A stretch of 64,000 nucleotides of DNA from JAGOBP01 sp046328575 (GTDB taxonomy: Bacteria > Chloroflexota > Anaerolineae > Fen-1058). Under the pieces are notes generated by a model. It saw only the letters and a program-made list of their open reading frames with translations. It searched no databases and was not told where the DNA came from. The first letter of the stretch is position 1; the number at the start of each line of letters is the position of its first letter. Position numbers and translations under genes: made by a program. This document shows positions 44,737 to 53,062 of the stretch, one piece after another. Where the stretch lies: assembly GCA_046328575.1 (NCBI GenBank), contig JAXLWI010000001.1, forward strand, positions 62,001 to 126,000, given 5' to 3'.

Positions 44737-44771
44737 AACCCTCCGAAGGCGATGTGGCCCTCGAAGGGTTT
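44736..44771 (-). terminator. Terminator of the minus-strand hypothetical gene
   Basis: Stem AAACCCTTCGA/TCGGAGGGTTT with one mismatch and a 14-base loop followed by TTTTG on the minus strand, just after the stop at 44790. Confidence 0.75.
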
Positions 44772-44789
44772 ACGGCGCGATCGGGTTGG

Positions 44790-45257
44790 TTAGCCGGTCG
44801 GGGGTTTGGGATCAATCCGTGACTTTTTGGCGAAACGCCTCGCCATCTCGTCCAGCATCGGGTCCAGCTCACTGCCGCGCCCGTTGTCTTTGGCGCTCTT
44901 GTAGATGACCAGCGCGGCCATATAGGCCTCGCTGCCGACTTCCAGCAGCGTGTCGTTGATCCGCTGTGCCGTGCGCTGCAACCACGCATTCATCTCCACC
45001 AGCTGCTCCATCAACGCCACGTCTTGCTGAAATGCGGGGATGTCAAATGATCGGGGCAAAAAGTCCGACTCCATCTTCACCAGGTTGGCGGCAGCGCGCA
45101 CAAAGGCCAAACTCTTGTCGCCGGTCTTGGGCAGCGACCCGCGCTCTTCGTTGTCCAAATCTACGCCAAAGATAAGTTCGTTGTTGAGATCGACGATGAG
45201 ACTTCTGATGGCTTCAAACTGCGTTTGCGGCATGGTGTAATTCACACGACCGGACAT
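44790..45257 (-). CDS. Hypothetical helical protein, divergent from pstS
   Basis: A 155-residue, mostly helical cytoplasmic protein (MSGRVNYTMPQTQFEAIRSL..., C-terminus RRFAKKSRIDPKPPTG). No recognised domain. ATG 45255-45257 is chosen with GAGGAG eight bases upstream; the GTG at 45266 would lie on the site itself. It is divergent from pstS and the putative Pho box lies between them, so it may also respond to phosphate. Nothing in the sequence points to a reaction. Confidence 0.6.
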   Translation of the reverse strand: MSGRVNYTMPQTQFEAIRSLIVDLNNELIFGVDLDNEERGSLPKTGDKSLAFVRAAANLVKMESDFLPRSFDIPAFQQDVALMEQLVEMNAWLQRTAQRINDTLLEVGSEAYMAALVIYKSAKDNGRGSELDPMLDEMARRFAKKSRIDPKPPTG

Positions 45258-45330
45258 TAAAAACACTCCTCGAATGATTTGTGCAGCGCGTCACATTGTA
45301 CGCTGAACACCGCGACGAGGCAAATTGCTG

Positions 45331-45384
45331 GTTAAATATTCTTTACACAGCCTTAAAAAGCCCTTGAAGACGGCCTGCTAAAGT
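45331..45384 (+). promoter_or_regulatory. Putative Pho box and -10 box of pstS
   Basis: Units GTTAAAT (45331), CTTTACA (45341), CTTAAAA (45352), CTTGAAG (45363), about 11 bases apart, then nine bases later TAAAGT (45379-45384). Same arrangement as 42986-43039. Confidence 0.7.
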
Positions 45385-45453
45385 TAGCGACGTAGGCCCG
45401 AGGCGCTCGCCTCGACTGAAATTAAATCTGACTGTCTTCAAGGAGAAGAAGCA

Positions 45454-46692
45454 ATGCAACGTAGTTCCCGTTTTAGCGTGGTTAGCCTGATGCTCTTGGT
45501 AGCCGTCATCGCCGCCGCGTGCGCGCCCGCCGCCGCCTCGACCCCGCAGGTGGGGGTGACACAAGTTCCCGTAGAGGTAACGCGGGTAGTCGCTGGCACG
45601 CCGCAAGTCGTCGTCGTGACGCCGACGGTTGACCCGAACGCCCCGCAGCCCATGGCCGCTGGTTCGGTCACGTTGAATGGCGCGGGTGCCACCTTCCCCG
45701 ATCCTGTCTATACCGAATGGCGCTTTGCCTATCAATATGTTGATCCAGCGGTCGTGATCAACTATCAAGCCATTGGGTCGGGCGGCGGCAAGAAGGGCAT
45801 CGTCGATGGCACCATTGACTTCGCCGGTTCCGACTCGCTGTTGACCACCGAATACACCGCCACCACCAAGGGCCAACTGCAAATGTTCCCCACGTTGGCG
45901 GGTGCGGAAGTGCTCATCGTCAACCTGGCGCCAGAAGTAACGACGACCATCGTCATTGACGGCCCCACGCTGGTGGGCATCTACAGCGCCAAGATCACCA
46001 AGTGGAACGATCCCGCGTTGACTGCCTTGAATCCGGGCGTGGCCCTGCCCGACAAACCCATCACGGTCGTGCACCGCTCCGATGGTTCCGGCACGACCGA
46101 AATCTTCACCCGCTATCTGGCTGATGTCAGTGAAGAATGGAAGACCTCGGTGGGCGCGGGTCAGTCGGTGCAGTGGCCTGTCGATAAGGCCGGTAACGGC
46201 ATCGGCGGCAAGGGTAATGCCGGTGTCGCCGCGGCCGTGCAGAACACACCGTACTCGATCGGTTACGTGGAACTCTCGTATGCCGTTGCCAACAAGATCG
46301 CCTTCGCCGACATGGTCAACAAGGCTGGCAAGACCGTCAAGGCCAACGCAGAATCGCTGCAAGCGGCCATGGCCGACTACGGCGACAAGTTCGATGACAA
46401 GTTGACGATCAAGATGATCAGCAACGGCGCGGGCGAGAAGTCCTGGCCCATCGCCGGTTACACTTACCAGGTTATTTACATGGATTGGAAGTCGGATGCG
46501 ACCGTGGGCTGCGCCAAAGCCGAGAAGTACCTGAACTGGGTGCATTGGTTCCTGACGGATGCGGGCGCGGCCAAACGGGCCACTGACCTGGGCTATGCCA
46601 CCCTGCCCAAGACCGTGGCCGACAAAGTATCCGCCAAGTTGTCACAGGTGACCTGCGACGGCAAACCCGTTCAATCGGATTTCTCCCAGTAG
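45454..46692 (+). CDS. pstS: Phosphate ABC transporter substrate-binding lipoprotein PstS (system 1)
   Basis: Periplasmic phosphate-binding lipoprotein of 412 residues. Lipobox in VIAAACAPAA (Cys near 24), a Val/Thr/Pro-rich linker (VEVTRVVAGTPQVVVVTPT) common in Chloroflexota lipoproteins, then the PstS fold: VTLNGAGATFPDPVY, YQAIGSGGGKKGIVDG, DFAGSDSLL, AKITKWNDPAL, VVHRSDGSGTTEIFTRYL and YVELSYAVAN. The Thr/Ser and Asp residues that hold phosphate are present. First gene of pstSCAB-arsC-phoU behind the Pho-box promoter. A hairpin and a repeat separate it from pstC. Confidence 0.97.
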   Translation: MQRSSRFSVVSLMLLVAVIAAACAPAAASTPQVGVTQVPVEVTRVVAGTPQVVVVTPTVDPNAPQPMAAGSVTLNGAGATFPDPVYTEWRFAYQYVDPAVVINYQAIGSGGGKKGIVDGTIDFAGSDSLLTTEYTATTKGQLQMFPTLAGAEVLIVNLAPEVTTTIVIDGPTLVGIYSAKITKWNDPALTALNPGVALPDKPITVVHRSDGSGTTEIFTRYLADVSEEWKTSVGAGQSVQWPVDKAGNGIGGKGNAGVAAAVQNTPYSIGYVELSYAVANKIAFADMVNKAGKTVKANAESLQAAMADYGDKFDDKLTIKMISNGAGEKSWPIAGYTYQVIYMDWKSDATVGCAKAEKYLNWVHWFLTDAGAAKRATDLGYATLPKTVADKVSAKLSQVTCDGKPVQSDFSQ

Positions 46693-46722
46693 AAGCGATG
46701 GATTGGTAGAAGGACCGTAGGC

Positions 46723-46762
46723 CTTCAGGAGAGCGCGATCGAGTGATCGTGCTCTCCTGAAG
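46723..46762 (+). terminator. Long hairpin in the pstS-pstC gap
   Basis: CTTCAGGAGAGC/GCTCTCCTGAAG (12 bp) with an inner CGATC/GATCG pair. No T tract follows, so it may stabilise the pstS message and limit downstream expression, as is common in pst operons. Confidence 0.65.
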
Positions 46763-46773
46763 TAGTCTAGTCA

Positions 46774-46859
46774 CCCTTCACCCGGCGCTGTGCGCCTCCC
46801 TCTCCCCGCGAAGCGCGTCGTATGCTTTTGCCGACGTTGGGAGAGGGTTGGGGTAAGGG
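46774..46859. repeat. 85-bp palindromic repeat, copy B (inverted)
   Basis: Reverse-complement copy of the element at 44214-44298, in the pstS-pstC gap. Confidence 0.85.
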
Positions 46860-46872
46860 TTAGGAGCAGCAC

Positions 46873-47859
46873 ATGTCAACACTCATTCCCAAGAAATCGG
46901 CCAGCCCGATCGGTTATCGGCTGCGACACGGCGATATTCCCTGGTCGGCTATTCTCATCGCGATGGCCGTGCTCGTATTGATTCTGATGTTAGCCATCGG
47001 CTGGTCGGTCTGGTCGCAATCGGCGGCCTCACGCGAACAGTTCGGCGCGGGCTTTGTCTCGCCCACGGCCGATGCCGCGTGGGACCCCGTCAATGATCAA
47101 TTTCAGGCGTGGCCCATCGTCATCGGCACGCTCGTCACGGCGGTGATCGCCATCGTGGTCGCCACCCCCATCAGCGTCTTCATCGCCATCTTTCTGGCAG
47201 AGTTGTGCCCCGAGCGGTTACGCACGCCCCTCAATTTCATGATCGAAATGTTGGCGGCGATCCCTAGCGTGGTCTTTGGCCTGTGGGGCATCTTCGTCTT
47301 CTTGCCGGGTGTCGTCAAACCTGTCGGCGATTTTCTGGGCAGCACGCTGGGCTTTTTGCCCTTGTTTTCAGGCACAATTCCGGCGTCGGGCACATCGCGC
47401 CTGGGGGCCAGCCTGATCCTGACGATCATGATCATCCCGACAATCACGGCGGTCACCCGCGATGTCTTACGCGCCATTCCGCGCGCGCAGCGCGAAGCCT
47501 CGCTGGCTTTGGGCGCCACGCGCTGGGAAATGATCTGGCAGGTGTTGCTGCCCTATGGTTTGTCAGGCATTTTAGGCGCGATCATCTTGGGGCTGGGCCG
47601 CGCGCTGGGCGAAACGATGGCCGTCACCATGGTCATCGGCAACAACACGGTGGAAGCCAGCGGCTCGCTGTTGAAGCCCGGCGCAACCTTGGCTAGCGTC
47701 ATCGCCAATGAGTTTGCCGAAGCCGTCAGCAAGTTGCACACCAGTGCGCTTATTCAACTGGGCCTCATCCTCTTCATCATCACGTTGATACTGAATATGA
47801 TTGCCCGGTTGTTGGTATGGCGGGTAGCTCGCCGGGTCCCCACGGAGGCGCGCGCATGA
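46873..47859 (+). CDS. pstC: Phosphate ABC transporter permease PstC (system 1)
   Basis: A 328-residue permease with six membrane helices. Characteristic blocks are VATPISVFIAIFLAELCP, MIEMLAAIPSVVFGLWGIFV, the EAA-type loop LRAIPRAQREASLALGATRWEM and GRALGETMAVTMVIGN. AGGAG lies seven bases before the ATG. The stop overlaps the start of pstA by ATGA, so PstC and PstA are translationally coupled. Confidence 0.96.
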   Translation: MSTLIPKKSASPIGYRLRHGDIPWSAILIAMAVLVLILMLAIGWSVWSQSAASREQFGAGFVSPTADAAWDPVNDQFQAWPIVIGTLVTAVIAIVVATPISVFIAIFLAELCPERLRTPLNFMIEMLAAIPSVVFGLWGIFVFLPGVVKPVGDFLGSTLGFLPLFSGTIPASGTSRLGASLILTIMIIPTITAVTRDVLRAIPRAQREASLALGATRWEMIWQVLLPYGLSGILGAIILGLGRALGETMAVTMVIGNNTVEASGSLLKPGATLASVIANEFAEAVSKLHTSALIQLGLILFIITLILNMIARLLVWRVARRVPTEARA

Positions 47860-48797
47860 GCAGTATGACTCGCACGTTGTCACGTTCAAGTGAGCTGGCC
47901 AAGGGCCACTATCAACGCCGCCATGCGGTCAACACGGTGATGCTGGGCTTGACCGGGTTGTTCACTTTGTTGGCCTTGGTCCCGTTGATTTGGATCATCG
48001 TGTATGTGGCGCAGGAAGGCGCTAAGTACATCAATCTCGATCTGTTCACCAAATTACCAGTAGGTTTGGGCCAGGCCGGCGGCGGTGTCTTGCACGCCAT
48101 TGAAGGCACTTTGGTCGTGACACTGCTGGCGTCAATCTTGTCGATGCCCATCGGGGTGTTGACGGCCTTCTACGTGGCAACGCATCCCAACACGCCGTTA
48201 GGGTTGGCAGTCCGCTTCGGTACTGATGTATTGGCCGGCATTCCCTCGATCGTGATCGGGTTGTTCGGTTACGCGCTGATCGTGCTGCCGCAAGGGCACT
48301 ATTCCGCGCTGGCGGGCGGCGTAGCCATCGCCATCATCATGCTGCCGACCATCATCCGCACCACGGAAGAAATGATCAAGCTGGTGCCCAATGCGATGCG
48401 CGAAGGCTCGCTGGCCCTGGGCGCACCTGAGTGGAAAACCTCGCTGCGCGTGATTCTGCCCGCGGCGCTCAATGGCGTCGTCACTGGTTTCATGCTGGCC
48501 ATAGCGCGTGGTGTCGGCGAGACCGCGCCCCTGCTCTTCACCGTGCTGGGCAACGATCGCTACGACATCGGGCAGATCATACAGAGCAGTCCCGGCGTCG
48601 GCGAGGCGATCACGCGCATCTTCGAACAGCCTACGGACGGCCTGACTTTGACGATGTGGAAGTATGCGTCACAGCCGTTCCCGGAACGAGTTCACCAAGC
48701 CTGGGCGGTGGCGCTGGTGCTGATGCTGTTTGTGCTGGGCATCAACATTGTGGCGCGCGTGTTGACGTCGCGCAGTCAGATGAAGGGCAATCAGTAA
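47856..48797 (+). CDS. pstA: Phosphate ABC transporter permease PstA (system 1)
   Basis: A 313-residue permease. Blocks: MPIGVLTAFYVATHPNT, FGTDVLAGIPSIVIGLFGYALIV, IIRTTEEMIKLVPNAMREGSLALGAPEWK (EAA loop) and ARGVGETAPLLFTVLGND. The start is the ATG at 47856 that overlaps the pstC stop. A longer frame from 47817 lies inside pstC. An ABC ATPase gene follows 12 bases downstream. Confidence 0.96.
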   Translation: MSSMTRTLSRSSELAKGHYQRRHAVNTVMLGLTGLFTLLALVPLIWIIVYVAQEGAKYINLDLFTKLPVGLGQAGGGVLHAIEGTLVVTLLASILSMPIGVLTAFYVATHPNTPLGLAVRFGTDVLAGIPSIVIGLFGYALIVLPQGHYSALAGGVAIAIIMLPTIIRTTEEMIKLVPNAMREGSLALGAPEWKTSLRVILPAALNGVVTGFMLAIARGVGETAPLLFTVLGNDRYDIGQIIQSSPGVGEAITRIFEQPTDGLTLTMWKYASQPFPERVHQAWAVALVLMLFVLGINIVARVLTSRSQMKGNQ

Positions 48798-48809
48798 GAG
48801 GTAAATGAC

Positions 48810-49658
48810 ATGGAAAATTCTTTAGCCATCAAAACGGTCGTGGCTGTCACCAGTGTGCCGCACACGGTTGACGCCATGGCGACCAATGCTGAAATCAAAA
48901 TGAACGCCGCGAACCTGTCGATCTACTATCGCGCGTTTCGCGCGGTGGCCGATGTGACACTGCCTATTTACAGCAACCATATTACGGCCATCATCGGCCC
49001 GTCGGGCTGCGGTAAATCGACGCTGCTGCGCACGTTCAATCGCATGAACGATCTGGTGCCGGGTTCACGCATCGAAGGCACAGTAACGCTGGACGGGCAT
49101 GCGTTGTACGGCAACGGCATCGACGTGGTGGATGTGCGCCGCCGCGTGGGCATGGTTTTTCAGCGACCCAATCCGTTCCCCAAGAGCATCTTCGATAACG
49201 TCGCCTACGGTCCGCGGTTGTATGGCGTCCGCAAGAAGAGCGAACTGAGCGAGATCGTGGAGAGGAGCCTCCGTGCCGCGGCCTTGTGGGACGACGTCAA
49301 GGACAAGCTGGGCCAATCGGGTATGGCGTTGTCCGGCGGGCAGCAGCAGCGGCTGTGCATCGCGCGGGCCATTGCCATCGAACCGGAAGTGTTGTTGATG
49401 GACGAGCCATGCTCGGCGCTTGATCCGGTGGCGACGTTGAAGATCGAAGAGTTGATGCAGGATTTGAAGGACGAGTATACCATCGTGATCGTGACGCACA
49501 ACATGCAGCAGGCCGCGCGCGTGTCCGATTACACCGCGATGATGATGATGCGGCCCGATCGCGCCGGCGAAATGATCGAGTTCGACGTGACGCAGAAGAT
49601 CTTCACGCGCCCCACCGACAAACGCACGGAAGATTACGTGACGGGGCGCTTCGGCTAG
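48810..49658 (+). CDS. pstB: Phosphate ABC transporter ATP-binding protein PstB (system 1)
   Basis: A 282-residue ABC ATPase with an N-terminal extension of about 30 residues beyond the usual PstB start. Walker A GPSGCGKST (63-71), Q-loop FQRPNPFPKSIFDN, signature ALSGGQQQRLCIA, Walker B VLLMDEPCSALDP, and switch His in VTHNMQQAARVSD. GAGG lies nine bases upstream. It completes pstSCAB; arsC and phoU follow on the same strand. Confidence 0.96.
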   Translation: MENSLAIKTVVAVTSVPHTVDAMATNAEIKMNAANLSIYYRAFRAVADVTLPIYSNHITAIIGPSGCGKSTLLRTFNRMNDLVPGSRIEGTVTLDGHALYGNGIDVVDVRRRVGMVFQRPNPFPKSIFDNVAYGPRLYGVRKKSELSEIVERSLRAAALWDDVKDKLGQSGMALSGGQQQRLCIARAIAIEPEVLLMDEPCSALDPVATLKIEELMQDLKDEYTIVIVTHNMQQAARVSDYTAMMMMRPDRAGEMIEFDVTQKIFTRPTDKRTEDYVTGRFG

Positions 49659-49693
49659 ATTTTGCATTGACCCGACTAATCGAGAGTGTTAAA

Positions 49694-50164
49694 ATGAGCT
49701 CAAGCATGGAACAACGCTATCGCGTATTAGTGTTATGCACGGGTAATTCAGCCCGCTCACAAATGGCCGAGGGACTCATCAACGCGCAGTTGGCCGATCG
49801 GTTTATGGCGTACTCCGCGGGTACGCAGCCGACTGGGCGCGTCCATCCTGAAGCCATCGCGGCACTGCATGAGATCGGCATCGACATTTCACATCAGCGC
49901 TCGAAGTCGATTGAAGAATTCATCGGGTATCAGTTCGATCTGGCGGTGACGGTCTGCGATCAGGCGGCGGAGAATTGTCCGGTGTGGCTGGGGCGCGGCG
50001 AAAAGGTTCACATCGGTTTTCCAGATCCGGCCGCGGTTCCGGCCGCTCAGCAAGCGCAGCACTTTCGGGTAGTGCGCGACGCCATTCAAAACGAACTTAT
50101 CGGATTCTTACGGCAGTGGCGGCCCGCACTGCAGACGCCTGTTTCTGAGGAGAAGAGCGAATGA
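49694..50164 (+). CDS. arsC: Thioredoxin-coupled arsenate reductase (LMW-PTPase fold)
   Basis: A low-molecular-weight phosphatase-like protein of 156 residues. P-loop CTGNSARS (Cys15 to Arg21) and a C-x6-C pair (Cys88, Cys95) match the Staphylococcus/Bacillus ArsC type, where a Cys triad reduces arsenate with thioredoxin. Asp111 follows in GFPDP. It sits between pstB and phoU, its stop overlapping the phoU start (ATGA). Because Pst takes up arsenate as well as phosphate, co-expression would detoxify arsenate during phosphate starvation. Start at 49694 is chosen; ATG 49667 and 49706 are alternatives. Confidence 0.9.
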   Translation: MSSSMEQRYRVLVLCTGNSARSQMAEGLINAQLADRFMAYSAGTQPTGRVHPEAIAALHEIGIDISHQRSKSIEEFIGYQFDLAVTVCDQAAENCPVWLGRGEKVHIGFPDPAAVPAAQQAQHFRVVRDAIQNELIGFLRQWRPALQTPVSEEKSE

Positions 50165-50859
50165 CCATCAGTCATATCCGCAGCGCCCTAGATCGCGAAC
50201 AAAGTGCCATCAAAGATGACATCCTGCGTATGGGCAGCATGGTCGAGAGCGCCATCGATCGGTCGGTTGTGGCGCTGAAGCAGCGCGACGGCGCGCTGGC
50301 CCAGCAGATCGTCGACGACGACAAGAAGATCAACGACATGCGCTTCAGAATCGAAGAGGCGTGCATTACCCTGATCGCCACGCAGCAACCGGCGGCCAGT
50401 GACCTGCGAGCCGCGATCGGCGCGACGCACATCGCGGTAGAACTGGAGCGCATGGCCGATCACGCCATGGGCATCGCCAAGATCACGCTGCGTATGCTCG
50501 ATCAACCGCTGCTGAAGCCGCTCATCGACGTGCCGATTATGGCAAACGTTGTTAAAGGTATGACGCACGATGCGCTGGACGCCTTTGTCAAGAGTGACGC
50601 CGAATTGGCGCGACAGGTTGCCAAGCGGGACGATGAGGCTGATCAACTGTATCAACAGATCTTCCGGGAACTGTTGACGTACATGCTGGAAGATCCCAAG
50701 AACATCAGCCGCGCCACGTTCCTGTTATGGGTGGCGCACAATTTGGAGCGCATTGGCGACCGCGCGACGAACTTATGCGAGCGCACGATCTTCATCACCA
50801 CCGGCCAACTCCGCGAGTTGAACGACGACGAGAGCAGCCTACAAGAGGGTCATTTCTAA
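50161..50859 (+). CDS. phoU: Phosphate-signalling protein PhoU
   Basis: A 232-residue, all-helical PhoU with two three-helix repeats. Conserved DKKINDMRFRIEEACITLIATQQPAASDLR and DDEADQLYQQIFRELLTYMLEDPKNI, then HNLERIGDRATNLCERTIFI contain the metal-binding E/DxxxD motifs. It links the Pst transporter to PhoR. Four-base overlap with arsC. Last gene of the pst operon. Confidence 0.95.
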   Translation: MTISHIRSALDREQSAIKDDILRMGSMVESAIDRSVVALKQRDGALAQQIVDDDKKINDMRFRIEEACITLIATQQPAASDLRAAIGATHIAVELERMADHAMGIAKITLRMLDQPLLKPLIDVPIMANVVKGMTHDALDAFVKSDAELARQVAKRDDEADQLYQQIFRELLTYMLEDPKNISRATFLLWVAHNLERIGDRATNLCERTIFITTGQLRELNDDESSLQEGHF

Positions 50860-50887
50860 GCGCCGGCATCGATTGGCGCGCGTTCGG

Positions 50888-50916
50888 TTGACCAAATATC
50901 TATCGGGTGCTATGAT
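50888..50916 (+). promoter_or_regulatory. Promoter of MFS gene (TTGACC-17-TATGAT)
   Basis: TTGACC (50888-50893), 17-base spacer, TATGAT (50911-50916). A hairpin with T tract follows at 50981, before the MFS coding start. Confidence 0.7.
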
Positions 50917-50980
50917 GTCGCGCCGCGGCCGCTCATCGCCGTAAGCGGACTCAACGTCCCGAATTATTCGCGGGAAAAGG

Positions 50981-51004
50981 GGAAGCGTGCGCTTCCTCTT
51001 TTTG
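50981..51004 (+). terminator. Terminator between phoU and MFS gene
   Basis: GGAAGCG/CGCTTCC, 7 bp with a TG loop, then TCTTTTT. It may end phoU transcripts and attenuate the downstream promoter. It overlaps an alternative GTG start (50987) of the MFS gene. Confidence 0.7.
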
Positions 51005-51046
51005 TATGCAGCCGCCGACAGTCGATCATTTGCCGCTGAATCATTT

Positions 51047-52408
51047 ATGAGCAACGAATCCGTCACTGCCGTCAATAGCGAGCCAACCGAATTGAAGACG
51101 GGTCGCAAAGCATTCCGCGCCTTGCGGCATCGCAATTACAAACTGTTCTTCTTTGGCCAGTTAGTCTCACTGATCGGTACGTGGATGCAGACGACAGCGC
51201 TGCCGCTGCTCATCGTCAATCGCCTCGCTCCGGACAAGCCCGAATTATGGCTGGGCATGGTCGGGTTTCTGCCATTGATCCCACTGCTCCCGCTCAGCTT
51301 AGTCGCCGGGTCGCTGGCCGATCGCTTTCCTAAACGGGCGCTGCTGGTTCTCACTCAAACCACATTGCTGCTGCAAGCGTTTGCTTTGGCCGCGTTAACG
51401 CTGACGAACGTTATTCAGATGTGGCACGTGCTGGTGCTGACATTTGTAGCGGGTGCGGCCAGCGCCATCGACGTGCCGGTGCGCCAATCGTTTGTGGTGG
51501 AGATGATTGACGACCGCGCCGATCTCGACAGCGGCATCGCGTTGAACTCGGCGATCTTCAATCTGGGGCGCGCCATCGGACCGGTATTGGGCGGCATATT
51601 GGTGGCGCTGCTGGGTTTTGGTGCGGCGTTCTTCGCCAACGGAGTAACGTTTGTCGCCGTTATCATCAGCTTAGTGTTGATGAAATTGCCGCCGCACCCT
51701 AAACAAGCGAAGCCGCCGAAGATGCACACGCATTTGATTGAAGGCCTGCGCTATGTTTGGGAACACGACACCCTGAAGGTCTTGATGAGCTTGGTCGCAG
51801 TGTCGGCGTTTCTGTCGATGCCGTTCATGACACTGATGCCCGTTTTCGTGCAGTCCAAGACGCTGGCCGATGGGACGTTCGTGCCGATCGGGCCACTGGC
51901 TGCCAGCGCCAAACCCGTCAACGATTGGATCTGTAGCCAGGTCGTCTGCCAAGATCAGAACGCGGTGCCTTATGGTTTGCTGATGGGCGCGTTCGGGTTG
52001 GGGGCATTACTGGGGGCATTGCTCATCGGCAGCTACAGCGATCGGGGACGCGGTCGGTGGCTGACGCTGGGCAATCTGGGGTTTCCGCTCTTCTTGTTAA
52101 TCTTTGCGGTATCGCAAGCGTGGTGGTTGTCGATGGTCACACTGATCATCGTCGGCGTGGTGTTCATTCTGCAAAACGCCTTGACTAACACGCTGGTGCA
52201 GTTGGCCGCGCCCGATCAGTTGCGAGGCCGTGTGATGAGCATCTACTCGATCCTTTTTCAAGGCATGCAAGGCGCGGGCCGGATGCAGGGCGGCTTCACG
52301 GCGACGTTCATCGGTGCGCCGCTGTCAGTCGGCCTTGGGGCCGTGGTCTCGCTGGCTTACGGCCTAGTGGTGTTCTTCCGCTGGGCCAAGATCCGGCAAC
52401 TTAACTAG
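51047..52408 (+). CDS. MFS transporter (EntS/MFS_3 type)
   Basis: A 453-residue 12-helix transporter. N-terminus SNESVTAVNSEPTELK then ALRHRNYKLFFFGQLVSLIG, motif A AGSLADRFPKRALLV, and DVPVRQSFVVEMID plus GPVLGGILVALLG resemble enterobactin exporter EntS and related major facilitators. A loop of about 30 residues with two Cys (WICSQVVCQDQ) lies between helices 7 and 8. ATG 51047 has no good ribosome site. A GTG at 50987 with AAGGGGAAGC would add 20 residues but lies inside the terminator hairpin. Substrate unknown. Confidence 0.82.
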   Translation: MSNESVTAVNSEPTELKTGRKAFRALRHRNYKLFFFGQLVSLIGTWMQTTALPLLIVNRLAPDKPELWLGMVGFLPLIPLLPLSLVAGSLADRFPKRALLVLTQTTLLLQAFALAALTLTNVIQMWHVLVLTFVAGAASAIDVPVRQSFVVEMIDDRADLDSGIALNSAIFNLGRAIGPVLGGILVALLGFGAAFFANGVTFVAVIISLVLMKLPPHPKQAKPPKMHTHLIEGLRYVWEHDTLKVLMSLVAVSAFLSMPFMTLMPVFVQSKTLADGTFVPIGPLAASAKPVNDWICSQVVCQDQNAVPYGLLMGAFGLGALLGALLIGSYSDRGRGRWLTLGNLGFPLFLLIFAVSQAWWLSMVTLIIVGVVFILQNALTNTLVQLAAPDQLRGRVMSIYSILFQGMQGAGRMQGGFTATFIGAPLSVGLGAVVSLAYGLVVFFRWAKIRQLN

Positions 52409-52994
52409 CCGCGCTTGATTCGGCCATCGCGGTTGCCTGCAATTCTCGATAGCCCTCTGCGCCCAACAACAACTTCAGTTCCTCGCCAAAGATTTCGTAG
52501 ATGGGGCGTCGCGTCGCGCAGGCGCGGCGGCAGTTCGCGCCTTCAAAGTCACGTTCGGTTTCATGGTCGAGGATGACCTCGCCGTTCTCGACATAGACCG
52601 GATACAACGCGCAATAAAACGGCTTCAGCCCCAAACCTTCCAAGCCCAATTGCCGCGAAGTCACCTGCAGCGCGCACAACCGATCGGGCCGTAGAAAGAC
52701 GCAGCAGGTGATCCCCGGTCGTACCGGATCAGCCACCACATTTGTGCCGATCTTGACGCCGGAGGGTGTCGTCTCATCGGGTTCCGGTGCAGAGAACCAC
52801 GTGTTTGGATCGCGCCGTTCTTCGGGTAAATTCGGCTGGATCGCCGCCACGTGCGGCACAATCGATTTGAGATCGGCCACATCCAACCAGACGCCGCCGC
52901 TGCAACACGCGCCCTTGCATTCGTTCAAATAGCAGCGCTCGGCTTCCACCGTTTCCAGTAATTCGGGGTGAATCTTCAAACCATTGACGATCAC
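52401..52994 (-). CDS. DUF3109-family Cys-rich protein
   Basis: A 197-residue Cys-rich protein of the DUF3109 type. Cysteines appear in CYLNECKGACCSGG, CCVFL, RLCALQ, FYCALYP and NCRRACATRR, suggesting metal or iron-sulphur binding. No transmembrane segment. The start GTG 52992-52994 has GAGGT directly upstream; a longer frame from 53039 overlaps the terminator. Function of the family is unknown. Confidence 0.8.
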   Translation of the reverse strand: MIVNGLKIHPELLETVEAERCYLNECKGACCSGGVWLDVADLKSIVPHVAAIQPNLPEERRDPNTWFSAPEPDETTPSGVKIGTNVVADPVRPGITCCVFLRPDRLCALQVTSRQLGLEGLGLKPFYCALYPVYVENGEVILDHETERDFEGANCRRACATRRPIYEIFGEELKLLLGAEGYRELQATAMAESSAAS

Positions 52995-53005
52995 GTTGAC
53001 CTCAC

Positions 53006-53033
53006 AAAAAGAGACGCTCCGTTGGAGCGTCTC
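53006..53033 (-). terminator. Terminator after aminopeptidase gene
   Basis: Perfect 10-bp stem GAGACGCTCC/GGAGCGTCTC with AAC loop and TTTTT on the minus strand. Confidence 0.9.
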
Positions 53034-53062
53034 ACTCACTTACGAATCGACCAACTACCAAA

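Noticed and set aside
45343..46545. 400-residue open frame on the minus strand
   Set aside because: Antisense to pstS; composition and lack of motifs mark it as a shadow.
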